Assembly (NCBI GenBank): GCA_013396915.1
Contig: VWZL01001940.1
Coordinates: forward strand, 857,152-921,151
Length of the DNA stretch: 64,000 nt
Source of the DNA: Stercorarius parasiticus
Lineage: Eukaryota; Chordata; Aves; Charadriiformes; Stercorariidae
Direction of reading: 5' to 3'
Below, one piece after another: positions 39,991-51,230 of the stretch. Made by a program: the position numbers and the translations under genes. The number at the start of each line of letters is the position of its first letter. The first letter of the stretch is position 1. Below the pieces are notes generated by a model. The model was not told the origin of the DNA and searched no databases. It saw only the letters and a program-made list of their open reading frames with translations.

Positions 39991-41290
39991 TAGGCTCTTG
40001 GGTCCCTGCTTTTCTGGTTTACCTGAAACTATCATCTTTATCCAGCTCGTACAATGTTATGTTGTTATGTAACATATAGTTACCAGTAATCATTTAATCG
40101 AGTATGCACATTAGTGTGACATTCCTTGACTTTTGCCTCCATCTTTCTATGACCAAGTGCTAGGTATAACATAATTTATGTAATTTCTCAATAGCTGTTC
40201 AGTTGGTTGAGTTAAATGCCATCTGATGTCTATTTGTTCACTGTTATTTTTATTTTCATAAGTAGGTGTAATGCACTATAACCTAATATAGGGTAAATAC
40301 ATACTAAATTTTAATGTATTTTCATCCCCTTGGATAGCAATAACTATGAAATTGCTTACTAAAGACATGGTAGAATATAGAGAGCATAAGTCTTACACCT
40401 TTCACAGGCAATTACTTTCAATTTTCAGATATCAGCTTCCCGATTCAGTGATTTGACACAGATGAGGACATTTGATAGATGCACTGTCATGCAGGGATTT
40501 CCTTTTTTTAAAATCAGCTAACTAAAACTTTACTGCGATGTCTAAATATGTTCAGAGTCTCTACATGAAACTAAATCTGGAAGATGGACTTAGGAGACAG
40601 GATCAGTCTCTCTATCAGTGTACCATGTGATAAGGGAAAGGCGTGCACATTTATAAGCTTAAACTAATTTTTACAGCTATTATTTGTATTTTTATTTAAA
40701 CATAGAAAAAAGCATAATATCTAGGAATTGAAGACAACATATACCCTTCCATTTTTATGTATGTGGTTTTAGAGTTGTTTAGAGATTTAAAGAAAAATTC
40801 TAAAAAAGCAAGCCAGATCTAACCTACAGATTTCCTGAGACAGTTATGGCTTTCTGGGGTGGTGGTGAATGCTTGAATAGTTAAACATATAATTCATAGA
40901 AAATTATTGAAACAAAGTATTTATTATAAATGATGGACTCATTGAGAGGGTTAACATAAAAAGAAAAAAAGAAGACTTTTAGGAGGTTAAAACTCCTATG
41001 CCATATATACAAATACATATTGCTCTCTCTACCTATCTGTATATAATTGTTCAATATGACTTCTATAGAGAATATTTATATTTGCTGTATTAGCCCCATC
41101 TGGTGAATTCTAACAGCATTGCAAACTCGACAGACTTCACGCTGAACTCTCATGTCCCAGCTCTTAGCTGGGTAGTAGGGCATAAACAGAGACCCATATT
41201 CCTCCCTTTGCCCACTGTAGCAATGGCGCAAGCACCAAGGAGGAATCTTCATTAGTATTGTTATCATTAGCAGCTGTTAGTGGACATAGT
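39991..41290. other. Intergenic, no gene seen
   Basis: AT-rich intergenic sequence between the first direct-repeat copy and a CR1 tail. No coding similarity was recognised. The 63-codon minus-strand frame at 41076-41267 has no family I know. Confidence 0.55.
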
Positions 41291-41388
41291 CATGTGCAAC
41301 CTGCACTAGAGGGCCCTGCTTGAGCAGAGGCCTTGGATGAGATGACCTCCAGAGGTCATTCCAACCTCAAACACTCTGTGATTCTGTA
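41291..41388 (+). repeat. CR1 LINE 3' end fragment
   Basis: The words CCTGCTTGAGCAGAGGCCTT, GATGAGATGACCTCCAGAGG and TCATTCCAACCTCAAACACT, ending TGTGATTCTG, are the hallmark of a CR1 3' terminus. It is 5' truncated to about 98 bp. Confidence 0.9.
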
Positions 41389-41630
41389 AGTTTAGCCTTC
41401 GCATTGTCATTTATATTTGTGCAATATCAATATAAGTCAACACTATTTTGACTAGGTAGCATTTTACCTACTTTCTGTAAGAATAAATGATTATAAAAGC
41501 TCTTTTGAAGTGCAGGATCAGGATCACAGTTTCTAAACAACAAATGAGGCGGCTGCTTGCCTCTAACACATGGGTTAGCAAAGCCAGTCAACCTTTGATA
41601 CATGGTATGTCAGAATAATGCACCCTCAGC

Positions 41631-41764
41631 GTCTGTCTTGACTTGCTTCATGCCTAAGGAGTCTTGTTCAGTTTCTCTCTACTCTCCTTCTCCTGCTGCA
41701 TGTCTAAACCAAGTGATGGGCTGATTTTTTTAAAAAGTGTGGTTTGAAGGTTACCTACAGAGTA
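41631..41764 (+). repeat. Unclassified direct repeat, copy 2
   Basis: This is the partner of 39865-39990, in the same orientation and about 1.77 kb downstream. It lies 1.07 kb upstream of the HSP90AA1-like relic. A T7 run interrupts the middle compared with copy 1. Confidence 0.65.
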
Positions 41765-42829
41765 AATTCTGCAGAAAGATGAGTGATCACAGTGATTCTT
41801 TTACTGCCAGACTTAGCTGATGAAGATTAGTTGCTCTGCTAAGGTAAGCTGAAATGTGGCTACAGTATGTTTCTTTCCATCACTTCCCTTTGGAGAATTC
41901 AAGCATAATCTTGTCATAATCTTTCTAGTCAGTCTAAATTATAATTTATTCTGTTTCTTGTCTTCTTTCCTTCCCACAGCAGTGACAGGAGAGAACCGTG
42001 GACAAAATAAAACTACCTAGTAGCGAGACACTAGACTCTCATGGTCTTCATTCAAAACAGGTGAATAAAGGGGGTTGTTTAAGCATAACTTAAATAGGAA
42101 CATTAAATAGCAGCTTATCTTAAAGAGGAACTCTGCATCTTTAGGTGGTTTCAGACTTGGTTACCATTAAATGAACAACAGGAGGGACTTTACACTACAA
42201 TATGTCCCTTCAATAAAATGCATTTCCTTGCAGTATTATCCTGACTTGAACGGATTATGAGCAAGTCCATGTTAGCCCATCATTATAAGCCAATATCTCT
42301 CATTCTCCCAGAGAAATTCCAAGCTTATTCTTAAAATTAAATAATTACCTCAATGTGTTCCTATACAGGTAGTGTTTCAGCTAAAGGAGAGTGAGAATCT
42401 CCAGTCTTTGTTGGTTTATCATAACTATAAAATTTAAACTCTGGAATGTCCCAGAATGCAAATGGGAAATTAATTAGTGATAATAAATCAAATTTTGTGA
42501 TGACTTTTCTTGCTATATAATACAATCTAACATGACTACTTTAGAAAGCCTACTAAATTCCTCTTGATTAAACAATTATTCATCCAACACTATCTTAAGC
42601 AAGAAATTAGAGATCAGAGAGAAGTAAAAATCCAAAATATACACTGGAGTATTGGTAATTCTGAATAATTATATTTCTCTTTCCTTCTCTCTCAAGACGT
42701 ATATCCAAAATTATTTGTATTTTTTGACTGAGTTTAAAAAGCCATATGCCACAGTCAGGAGTGTGTGTGTGTATAAAATATCCATGCAATGAGGTTTCAG
42801 CTCTATTTATCCTCATTAACACTGAATCC
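41765..42829. other. Sequence upstream of the HSP90AA1 relic, no promoter remnant seen
   Basis: No GC-rich island, heat shock element array or TATA box comparable to the functional HSP90AA1 promoter can be recognised here. Either exon 1 and the promoter were not duplicated or they have decayed. A gtgtgtgtgtgt microsatellite lies near 42761. Confidence 0.5.
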
Positions 42830-45800
42830 ATGCAAACTGAAGATCAGCCCATGGAGGAAGGGGAGAAGACTCTCGCCTTCCAGGCTGAAATATAGTTGCT
42901 CTTCAACACTTTCTATACCAGCAAGAAAACCTTTCTGAGGAAGCCAGTTTGCAATTCACTGGTTGCAAGTAATCTAGCTATTAATGCGACTCGCCAGTAA
43001 AATACAGCATAAGTCCGTAAGTATATCCTGAGAATGGTCAAGCCTTCTGTTGTTGTCTGTGGAAAAAATCAGACTCAAGGCCTTGATGGATTCAAACAAG
43101 CTGGATCCTGGGAATGACTGACCCAACAAGCACAACTGCACTCCAGCCATCATGGATTCAGGCACAGGATGACCAAAGCTGACCTTTTACTACTGTGAGG
43201 TCCAGCAGCGGAGCTTTAATAGAAACATTGCTCATGCTGTTGTCTCCAGGATTGGTCACTTCAAGGTCAGCTTCTTTTCTGCCTACCTGATTGCAAATGT
43301 GACTGTGCTCACAAAGCAAAAAGACAGGCAGAATGTATGTCACCTTCAATTCAAGGCTCTCTTGCTGTCATTGATAACAATAAATGTTCCTGAACAGAAT
43401 TCACTGTTCTCTGTCTTGTGGCTGGATAATGTCAAGTGAACATATTGCAGAACAGCAGTGGGAGCACAGGTGCACAATCTGATATAATGGTGTGTGAGCT
43501 GACACAGGCAGGATGTAGGAACAACCACAAAACCATGGATGATCAAAGGCAAAGAACAAATTTAATCTCAATATTTTGCGGACCAGGGGATCTCCGAAGC
43601 AGCACCCTGGTGGAGGCACGCAAGCCAGGGACACAGGCACTGTGGAGCGAGAGAGTCCTTGTTAGTGAGAGTCCTCGTTAGCAAAAGAGTGAGACAGTGA
43701 GAGCTCAGACTTGCTGCTGTTGCCTGTATTTCAAGAGTTCAAACAGGTATAGTTTTCCACTGTGCTTTGATTTTCTCCAACAGCAGGGCAGGCATCTCAA
43801 GCACGTTTGATAAGGTGCCCCTGAATCCATCACAGGCCTACGTTATCTAAATGCGGATGTTCTACTTGTGGAGCACATAAGACTAAACAACAATTAGTGT
43901 GATAACTAATGATAAACAGCATTTTTACAGTCCTCCTGGTTGATCTTCTGTTATTTTCCCACAAATAGTATCTCTAACTTTAGCAGCAAATTTCCTGTGG
44001 CTGTGTAATAACCATTGACTGAACTTTGAAGATGGTATCACATAATACAGCACCACTGCTGCATTTCATTTTCAGTGTGTATAACATTTAAAGAAAAAGG
44101 TCAAACATTGCGTTTCGGCATTATAAACTCCCTCTTGTATATGTTGCTGTGTACGGCTCTGCTTCATAAGAGTTTTGAAAGTTGGGGGAAATATACATTG
44201 AAATGGTATAACTGCTGTAGCTGTTGCATTTGTTGCAGCACAGAATAGCTATAAAGCACCAGTTCATCATTATCAGGTAGTCAGTGATGATTAAGAATTT
44301 ATTGCAAATATATTCACTCTTAATTTCAGAAAAAGCTTGCTATTTGACCATTTGTGCTGCCGCTAAAACTCTCAGATTTCATTCAAGGGGAACCCCATGT
44401 CTGTAGAACAAAGATCCTGAATCTGAAAAGAAGACCAAAGAGAATATTTGGAAGAAAGGCAAATCAAAGAAATTGTGAAGCAGCATTCTCAATTCATCAG
44501 CTATCCAATTACACCCTTTGTAAGTGCCTTGTTTGAGATGCTAATAGTACATGCTTTGAAACACTAGCTGCATACCTAATGTCCTTGCATCATTCCCAGA
44601 TGCTACTAGTACAACATTAACTAAGCTGTCTTTGTACTGCTAGCATTAACATTTGCAAGAAGAACTCTACATTATGTTGTGTGATAATTTCTCAGTTAAT
44701 TTTCCTAACAAACTCTTTAAGAGTACTATCCATGTAGTACAGAGTTATACCACGTATTAGTTGAATCTAGATGCTGAGCTTCTCATTCACCAACCCAGAG
44801 GATGTCTTATAAAGCTAATATTTATGTTAGTGGATATAGTAAGACACAGTTCATGCTTTTGTTAAAATCTGGACTACTTGACAATGAAAATACATGTTTA
44901 GCTGAAGATCCTAATTATGCAGGTGAATCAATAAACTCTGGGTGTGTGTTTTATACCGATATATCCTGAAGTTGTATATTTGGGGCCAAAGAAATCTCCT
45001 GACATATTTAGATATGCTTCTGAAAGAGGTCTGGTTGGCACTGACTAGTTAGTAATTCTGGCTTTTAAGCCAGAATTATTATGGCTCTAGTTCCAAAACT
45101 GGGAACAGATGAGTGGAAGGCAGTTTAGAAAGGTACTTGAATGCCAGGTGTATCAGTATTATTTCATGAATGAATTCTACAAAACTACAAAGCAGAGTTG
45201 TAAATACTTCTCGTATGACCTATACTCTTAAAAAAGCAGTGACATGCAGGGAAGTCAATCAAGATGGACATAACATGTAAATTAAAGAATATAATAGGAA
45301 CGTGAGCGCAGAAGTTTCTAGATAAAAGAATGGCCCACTGTAATTTTCTGCCTTGGGCAACTAAGGAGAAGGAACCCAAGTCACCATGGTTATATTTGGT
45401 ATACATTCAGAACTATTTCTGCTAGATGAAACAAACTTGGAACAGTTATACAGAACTACAGGTAAGAAAGAGACTTCATTTTGAACAAATGGTCTGAGGA
45501 AATACAATTTTAGATAAGTCATTAGAAAGAGCAGCTATGCCCTGAGGAAGAAAAGCTGAAAAATCCTTTCTTTTACTATTCCAGTCCTTTACTGCCCCTT
45601 CCTGCAACTTAGCTTCATAGATCTACTGTCAAGGATAGCAAGAATAAGACACTAAAAATGCACTCTGTCATCAGGTTTTTATAGTTTTATTTTATAATAA
45701 AGAACTTTTCTGGTTAGAGTGAACTTTCTGCTTATATTTTAAGCACTAGACATTTAAAAAGTAATTTGAATTTGACAAAATAAAGGTGCTTTCAATATTC

Positions 45801-47162
45801 CAGACATATCTAATCCAAATAAAGTGGAGATGCAGATATCCTGGGCTGTCAGCAGATTTTAGATGCCATCAGCATCTCAGCAATTCAGATGCTGTCAGCA
45901 TCTGAAACAGTTTTAAGTTTGTCAATCACAAGAGTCAGTACAACTCCCACCCAGCTGAAAGAGCCATTCTGGAGGGGTTCTCCTCTTGTTTTGTTTTGTC
46001 AATATTGAGAGAAAAAAGGCAGAGATCTACTGTCAAGTATTAACCAGCACCACTCTGAAGAAATAAGCTGGTGACTTCTAGTAACTCTACTCTGTCCTAC
46101 TTTTGTAATGTAGAGCAGCTGCATTATACTGACATGCATATTAACTGGCTAAGAATACCCTCAGCTCAGCTGACTGCAAAGCAGGATTTCAGTATAAACA
46201 GACAAGTTACTTCAGGAGATTTGCCTCAATACGGCAGGAAGCATCTCTTTGAAAGAGATGAAAACTGATTTTCCCTCTAATTCACTACGCCTGGTTACTG
46301 TAGCCTACAGATAGATTTGTATATGATTAATCAAGTACTTATACAGCTCTTGACAAAATTTCTCAAAGTACCTACTCATAGTCAGCTTTAATCAGAATTA
46401 TCTTACTGCTACTATCCCTTTTTTCAGTATTCTTTTGTGGAGAGAAAGCTGGGATTCAGAGCTCTCCTGGTTTTTCACAAGAAATGAATCTTTTGATTTG
46501 TTTGACACAGCAGGAAAATAACATTAAACTGTGCCTAAGCAGAGTGTTCATCATGAATAGCTGTGAAGCCTTAATCTGTGATTATCTGAAAGTACTCCAT
46601 AATTTTCGTATCTTGTTTTTTGCTTAACAGTATCTCTCCAATAAAATGAAAGTACTGTCTGAAATGTAAAAAAGAATTAAATCTATCAACCATATACTAA
46701 AGAGCCTACACAGAACATATGGACAGACTTAAACTAATTTCTTGTGTTTTTCTTACAAGTATAGATTGCTAAAGTAAAGACTGTATCCTATGTTTGAAAT
46801 ATTAGAAAAAACAGATTTCATGGACATCTATTTTAAATGCTAATAGTCTCCCTTCCTGAAAAATGTGGAACCTGAACTTGCATATTTTTAAAATTCCTAT
46901 AACTTCTAAACCTTTGTTGAAACATGCTTCGTGATGAAATTTGAAACTTCTAGCCATGTAGCAGATTCATAGCGTAGTGTAGTCCAGTGCGTATTGAATT
47001 CTGAATAGCTGACTTTAAATACTTCTTCACAGATACTGCAGCAGAGCAGAATTACAAAGGTGACAAGAAAAAGTGTAATAATAAAATTCTTCACAGTTTT
47101 CCTTGACCATCAGAAGGAAAGAAGAAATCACAAGTTCGGTAAGCAATTTTCCAGAATATGAG
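42830..47162 (+). pseudogene. Decayed, intron-retaining tandem copy of HSP90AA1
   Basis: Five blocks match HSP90AA1 coding exons in the right order, orientation and borders. Exon 2-like is 42830-42968 (start MQTEDQPMEEGEK, FQAEI, then a TAG stop; donor GT changed to GC). Exon 3-like is about 43055-43385 (nucleotide word GGATGACCAAAGCTGACC shared). Exon 4-like is 44387-44519 (AAATTGTGAAG.AGCATTCTCA shared, GTAAGT donor kept). Exon 6-like is 46428-46589 (TTTCAG acceptor kept; GTTTTCATCATG-like GTGTTCATCATG). Exon 7-like is 46965-47162 (CTGCAGCA.AGCA and AGCA.TTTTCCA shared). A weak exon 5 trace may sit near 46040-46090. Exons 1 and 8-11 were not found. Stops, frameshifts and indels are abundant, so no protein can be made. 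Introns are kept between the blocks, so this is a duplicated and not a processed pseudogene. It lies about 8 kb upstream of the functional HSP90AA1 promoter in the same orientation. Confidence 0.88.
43651..43682 (+). repeat. 16-bp tandem duplication
   Basis: Two adjacent copies, GAGAGTCCTTGTTAGT and GAGAGTCCTCGTTAGC, differ at two positions. They lie in the relic intron between the exon 3-like and exon 4-like blocks, within a moderately GC-rich stretch (about 43540-43700) of unknown origin. Confidence 0.7.
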
Positions 47163-50100
47163 GTGTTTTACCTTGATGCTTCTTTCAAGGAGGGACCTGA
47201 CTGTCAGGGTGTAAAAGAGCACGTTGCTCCACGAGGGAGGGTGACCCAGGAGCCAAGGGTGAAAACAAGGCAGGCAGGGGCAGTGAGCGTACTGACAAGG
47301 GTCATAATCCCACTGTACCTGAAAAAGAAGAGGAGAATTGGTCCGGTGATGTTTCACCCAATAGCTCAATGATCGCCACACAAATCTGTAATAATGAGGT
47401 AGGTCCAAGGACAAGCCAAGAAGTCAGGTCACCAAGGCAAGGCTGGGATCAGCAAAGTAGAAGGCTGAAGCCAGGCACAGCTACAGCATAGCTCGGGCAG
47501 GGATCAAAGTAAAGGGCCAAGGATTAAATACAGCTCCTAAACTAAGAAGGGAAACTCTCAGCTAAGGCTTCTTACAGCTCTTTTTCACACTGCTCCTTTC
47601 ATACTGGTCAGATCCAAGGTAACTTGGCTGCGTGACATCAGAGCTAGTTTTGAGCTGTAATTCAAACTTAATAATAACTAGAAGTCCTCACTGCAAATTC
47701 TTTCTAGAACCAGGTTTAGCAGATTGTTTTCTGCACTAATTTAAGCAGAAATTCTACGAGATTCTTCAGTTCTTCCCATTTCTCTGCCCTCTTAAGAGAG
47801 TGGTATCGTTGAGGTTATTGCATGCTCAGTAACCTCAACAAAAAAAGCGTAATTGATTTTTTTTAATCTAGTTTACCCTGATTCCAGCCATTGTTGCTTA
47901 GAAAACCTACTTTCTCAACTCTTTAAACAACTAAAATTCCATTCACAACGACATGTGAAAGTGTAAGTGATCTCCACATCAGATTGCTCTCACTCTTCCC
48001 CTGAATCCTCTCATTTCTAAGGTAAACCTTTCTTTGAAGGTTTTTTCTTTGTCTCTAGGAACTGGTCTTATTAAGAAGTAGATGCTTTGGAAGTGTTCCT
48101 GAAGTATGAAGGCCTTCCCAACAATTTTTTTTTCTTGCTTTTGCTGAAGGCACTAGAACAATTTGATCCCAAAGATGTCTTCTTTATATAAAATCTTCTT
48201 TATCAAAAAATCTGTGATCTTTCCAGTACAGGTGACTGCATCAACTACTTTCCTCAGCATCTGCTTAGCTGCTTAAAATCCAGGACTACAACTTACCTTC
48301 TGTGTGCCTATTTAAAATGAACCCAAAATTTATTTCCTAGTATCAACTTTTCTGTCATGTCCTAATTATCCACCTCAACTCTAAAATGGCACCTGCGTTC
48401 AGTAATGTGAAAAATAAATACTGTCACATCAAGCATAAGTTAGTGAAGTACAGAATGCATGCTTTGTGATATAATTTCCAATAGTATGTAGCTTCCCGGT
48501 TTTCATTAATTTAGATTTAATTTAAGATTTTAAAGTCTCAGTTCTAGCGTTTTGAAGGTGGCTTGAAGGATAGTTTTGTCACCAAATCTACCATGCACAC
48601 AAAATAAGGTGTGTAAGTGCTCATACCATACCTGCTTGTAAATATGCAACAGCATTTAGCCGTTACATGTACTAAACCCACAACTTTTACTGTTATACTG
48701 AATCCAATTCTTAGAATTTGAATATATACAGGGAAAAAGTATCAGGCTTATTTCCACACCTGTTGATGCTGAGGCTCTATTAAGTTATTTTTCTAGTGAT
48801 GTCACTTTACCATCACTATAATTTCTTCATGTCTTCATGGGCAGTCTAAGATTTTGTTTGTCTGGGGTCTTTTTAGTCGAACTGCCTGCCCTCTGGAAGA
48901 GCTTTTTCTCCCAGTTTCTCCTCCTTCTGAATTAGGATCTATTGAAACTTATGCCTATGAATGGAAAAACGCTCTTAGCTATAGATAATAAAAGTTGCAG
49001 CTGACACCATACCTATAGTTCTTCCTCCAAAGCTAACATTTTAATGTAACTGTTCCTAATTTAAGGGGGTTCTAATGGGCATGACATTCTGCTGTCATTC
49101 TCCAAACTAAATAACTGTATGTACTGTTTTATTGGCCCCACACTAGACAAAACCAGCACACATTGCAGCAAACAGGTACTGCAGTCATCTTCCAATGCTC
49201 CTAAAGCAAAGAGCAGAACCAGATACTGGAAGAAACACTTGTAACTCTCTGGAAGACAAAGTGTCCTGCATCGCTAAGTTTGTATAGGTATAGTTCTTGC
49301 TTTGTACATGTAAGTTCAGCTAAGAAGTGCATATTTATGCATTTATTTTGTGAAAGTGTAAATCATGATATAAGGTATAAAACTATAAAGACAGTATCCC
49401 TTGTTCCAGTCACAAGGGAATATTAAGATGAGGACCAATTTAGAACATCAAATTGTAGTGGTTATAAACTTAACCTGATCTATTAATTTTGTAACAGGCA
49501 GCATATAAAGTAATTTATGGTAAGATTAAACAATTATTCTGGGGCCTTGTTAACATTCCATGAATCCAGGCCTTTCCATGCTCATTCTCTCAGCCTTTCT
49601 ATGCAGCTCAGCTTTTATAATAAATTATACTTGACATTTCTTAGTAGCAGAATTGTTGACTTTTGCTATAACAAATATATTCTTGGTCAACAGTTTAAGT
49701 CCCTTCAGAATTCCTTCTGAGAGCAATGACTCTGACAGTTACCACACTCCCTAACACTTACTTCAAGAACCATAAACTCAGAAAAAAAGATGTGTACATA
49801 TTGCCCTTGATCCATACAATTATTGCTGCCACCTACAGTTCAAAATTACAACTACATTTTATGAGATCGATTTTGTTCCCTGCCTCTTAAGTACCTTTTC
49901 ACTGCAAAAATACTGCTTCTGACTATCAATCCTATTTCTGGTATGAATCACTGTTTTTGTGACCTAAAGATCTTATGATCACTTTGTCTTCCAGTAAGCC
50001 ATGAGAAAGTAGGAAACAAGACAGCCTAAGGAACAGTTTTCAGGAAGTATGACGCTTTTCTCAGTCAGAGATCCCTAGACAGCTTTACATTTCATTATGA

Positions 50101-50744
50101 TAACACAAATTTTACATGCATAACTCCATGTGTTAAAGCAAACTAGACACATATTACCACATCTTTCTACTTATGTCAGTCTTCTGAAATCAACTGTCTG
50201 GGTGATTTCAGTTGCTGCTGTTTTGTTTTCCTTAAGTAAACCCTGAAGCACTGAGATAACAACATGACAAATCTGTGTTAGAACTCAAACAGAATTAATG
50301 TAAAAGCAATTTTATAAAAGCATTAAGGCTACAACACCAAGCACTCGAAAGTTAGTTAAATGTCAGAATTAGAATTCTCTATGCAAATGTCATTTAATTT
50401 CTTCGTGGCTTATAAAAATAAAAAAAGTCTTATTCAGCAACACTGAAGAAGCCTTTGATCAAATCAAGAATAAAACCCAGTTTTCCTAGGTGTTATTTCA
50501 ATGCTTTGAACATTAAATAATTTTCTTCCAGCCATCTTTTACTTTGTTCTTTTTTAATATTGTAACTTTCATATAGCAAGGAGTTCTATGAAATTGGGTA
50601 ATTAAAGACTCTATTATGATGCAAATGTATATCGGGAACAAGTATGAGAATCATCCTTAGGAAACCAGCAAATGCAAGACTGAGGCCTATGCAGTTAGTG
50701 CAGCAATGTCTCCCACTTCCTAGCATGTGTTGTTGGGATGGAAC
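47163..50744. other. Intergenic, no gene seen; unclassified GC-richer stretch at its start
   Basis: The first 450 bp (to about 47640) are richer in G/C than the surroundings, with repeated ccaagg/caagcca words. That suggests an old interspersed element I cannot classify. Matches to HSP90AA1 exons 8-11 were looked for here and not found. The remainder is ordinary AT-rich intergenic sequence. Confidence 0.5.
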
Positions 50745-51230
50745 AACAGAAGTGGAGAAGATGTGGACCTCTTGGACTGGGTCCAGAGGAGGGCCACGAA
50801 GATGATGAGAGGGCTGGAGCACCTCTCCTGTGAGGACAGGCTGAGAGAGTTGGGGTTGTTCAGCCTGGAGAAGAGAAGGCTCCGGGAAGGCGGCCTTTCA
50901 GGGCCTAAAGGGGACCTACAGGAAAGATGGGGACAAACTTTTTAGCAGGGCCTGTTGCAATAGGACAAGGGGTAGTGGCTTTAAACTAAAAGAGGGAAGA
51001 TTTAGACTAGATATAAGGAAGACATTTTTTACTCTGAGGGTGGTGAGACACTGGCCCAGGTTGCCGAGAGAGGGGGTTGATTCCCCAACCCTGGAAACAG
51101 TCAGGGTCAGGTTGGAGGGGCCTCTGAGCAACCTGACCTAGTTGAAGATGTCCCTGCTCATTGCAGCAGAGGTTGGACTAGATGACCTTTAAAGGTGCCT
51201 TCCAACCCAAACTATTATATGATTCTATGA
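50745..51230 (+). mobile_element. CR1 LINE, 5'-truncated 3' end (about 486 bp)
   Basis: This is the longest CR1 copy in the window. It contains the conserved words GGGTCCAGAGGAGGGCCACG, TTCAGCCTGGAGAAGAGAAG, TTTAGACTAGATATAAGGAA and GGTTGGACTAGATGACCTTT, and ends TTCCAACCC...GATTCTATGA, the diagnostic CR1 3' terminus. It carries only the end of the reverse-transcriptase ORF region and 3' UTR and cannot move by itself. It looks younger than the other CR1 tails here because more of the consensus is intact. Confidence 0.95.

Noticed and set aside
46906..47094. Minus-strand frame of 62 codons resembling a membrane peptide
   Set aside because: It is antisense to the exon 7-like block of the HSP90 relic; the functional exon 7 gives a similar antisense frame at 59958-60194.
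42830..47162. Processed (retrotransposed) HSP90 pseudogene
   Set aside because: The exon-like blocks are separated by introns at the functional gene's splice positions and there is no terminal poly-A tract, so retrotransposition does not fit.
48050..48180. Possible exon 9 remnant of the HSP90 relic (cttTGGAAGTGttcctgaa)
   Set aside because: Only one short word matches; the surrounding bases do not align with exon 9.
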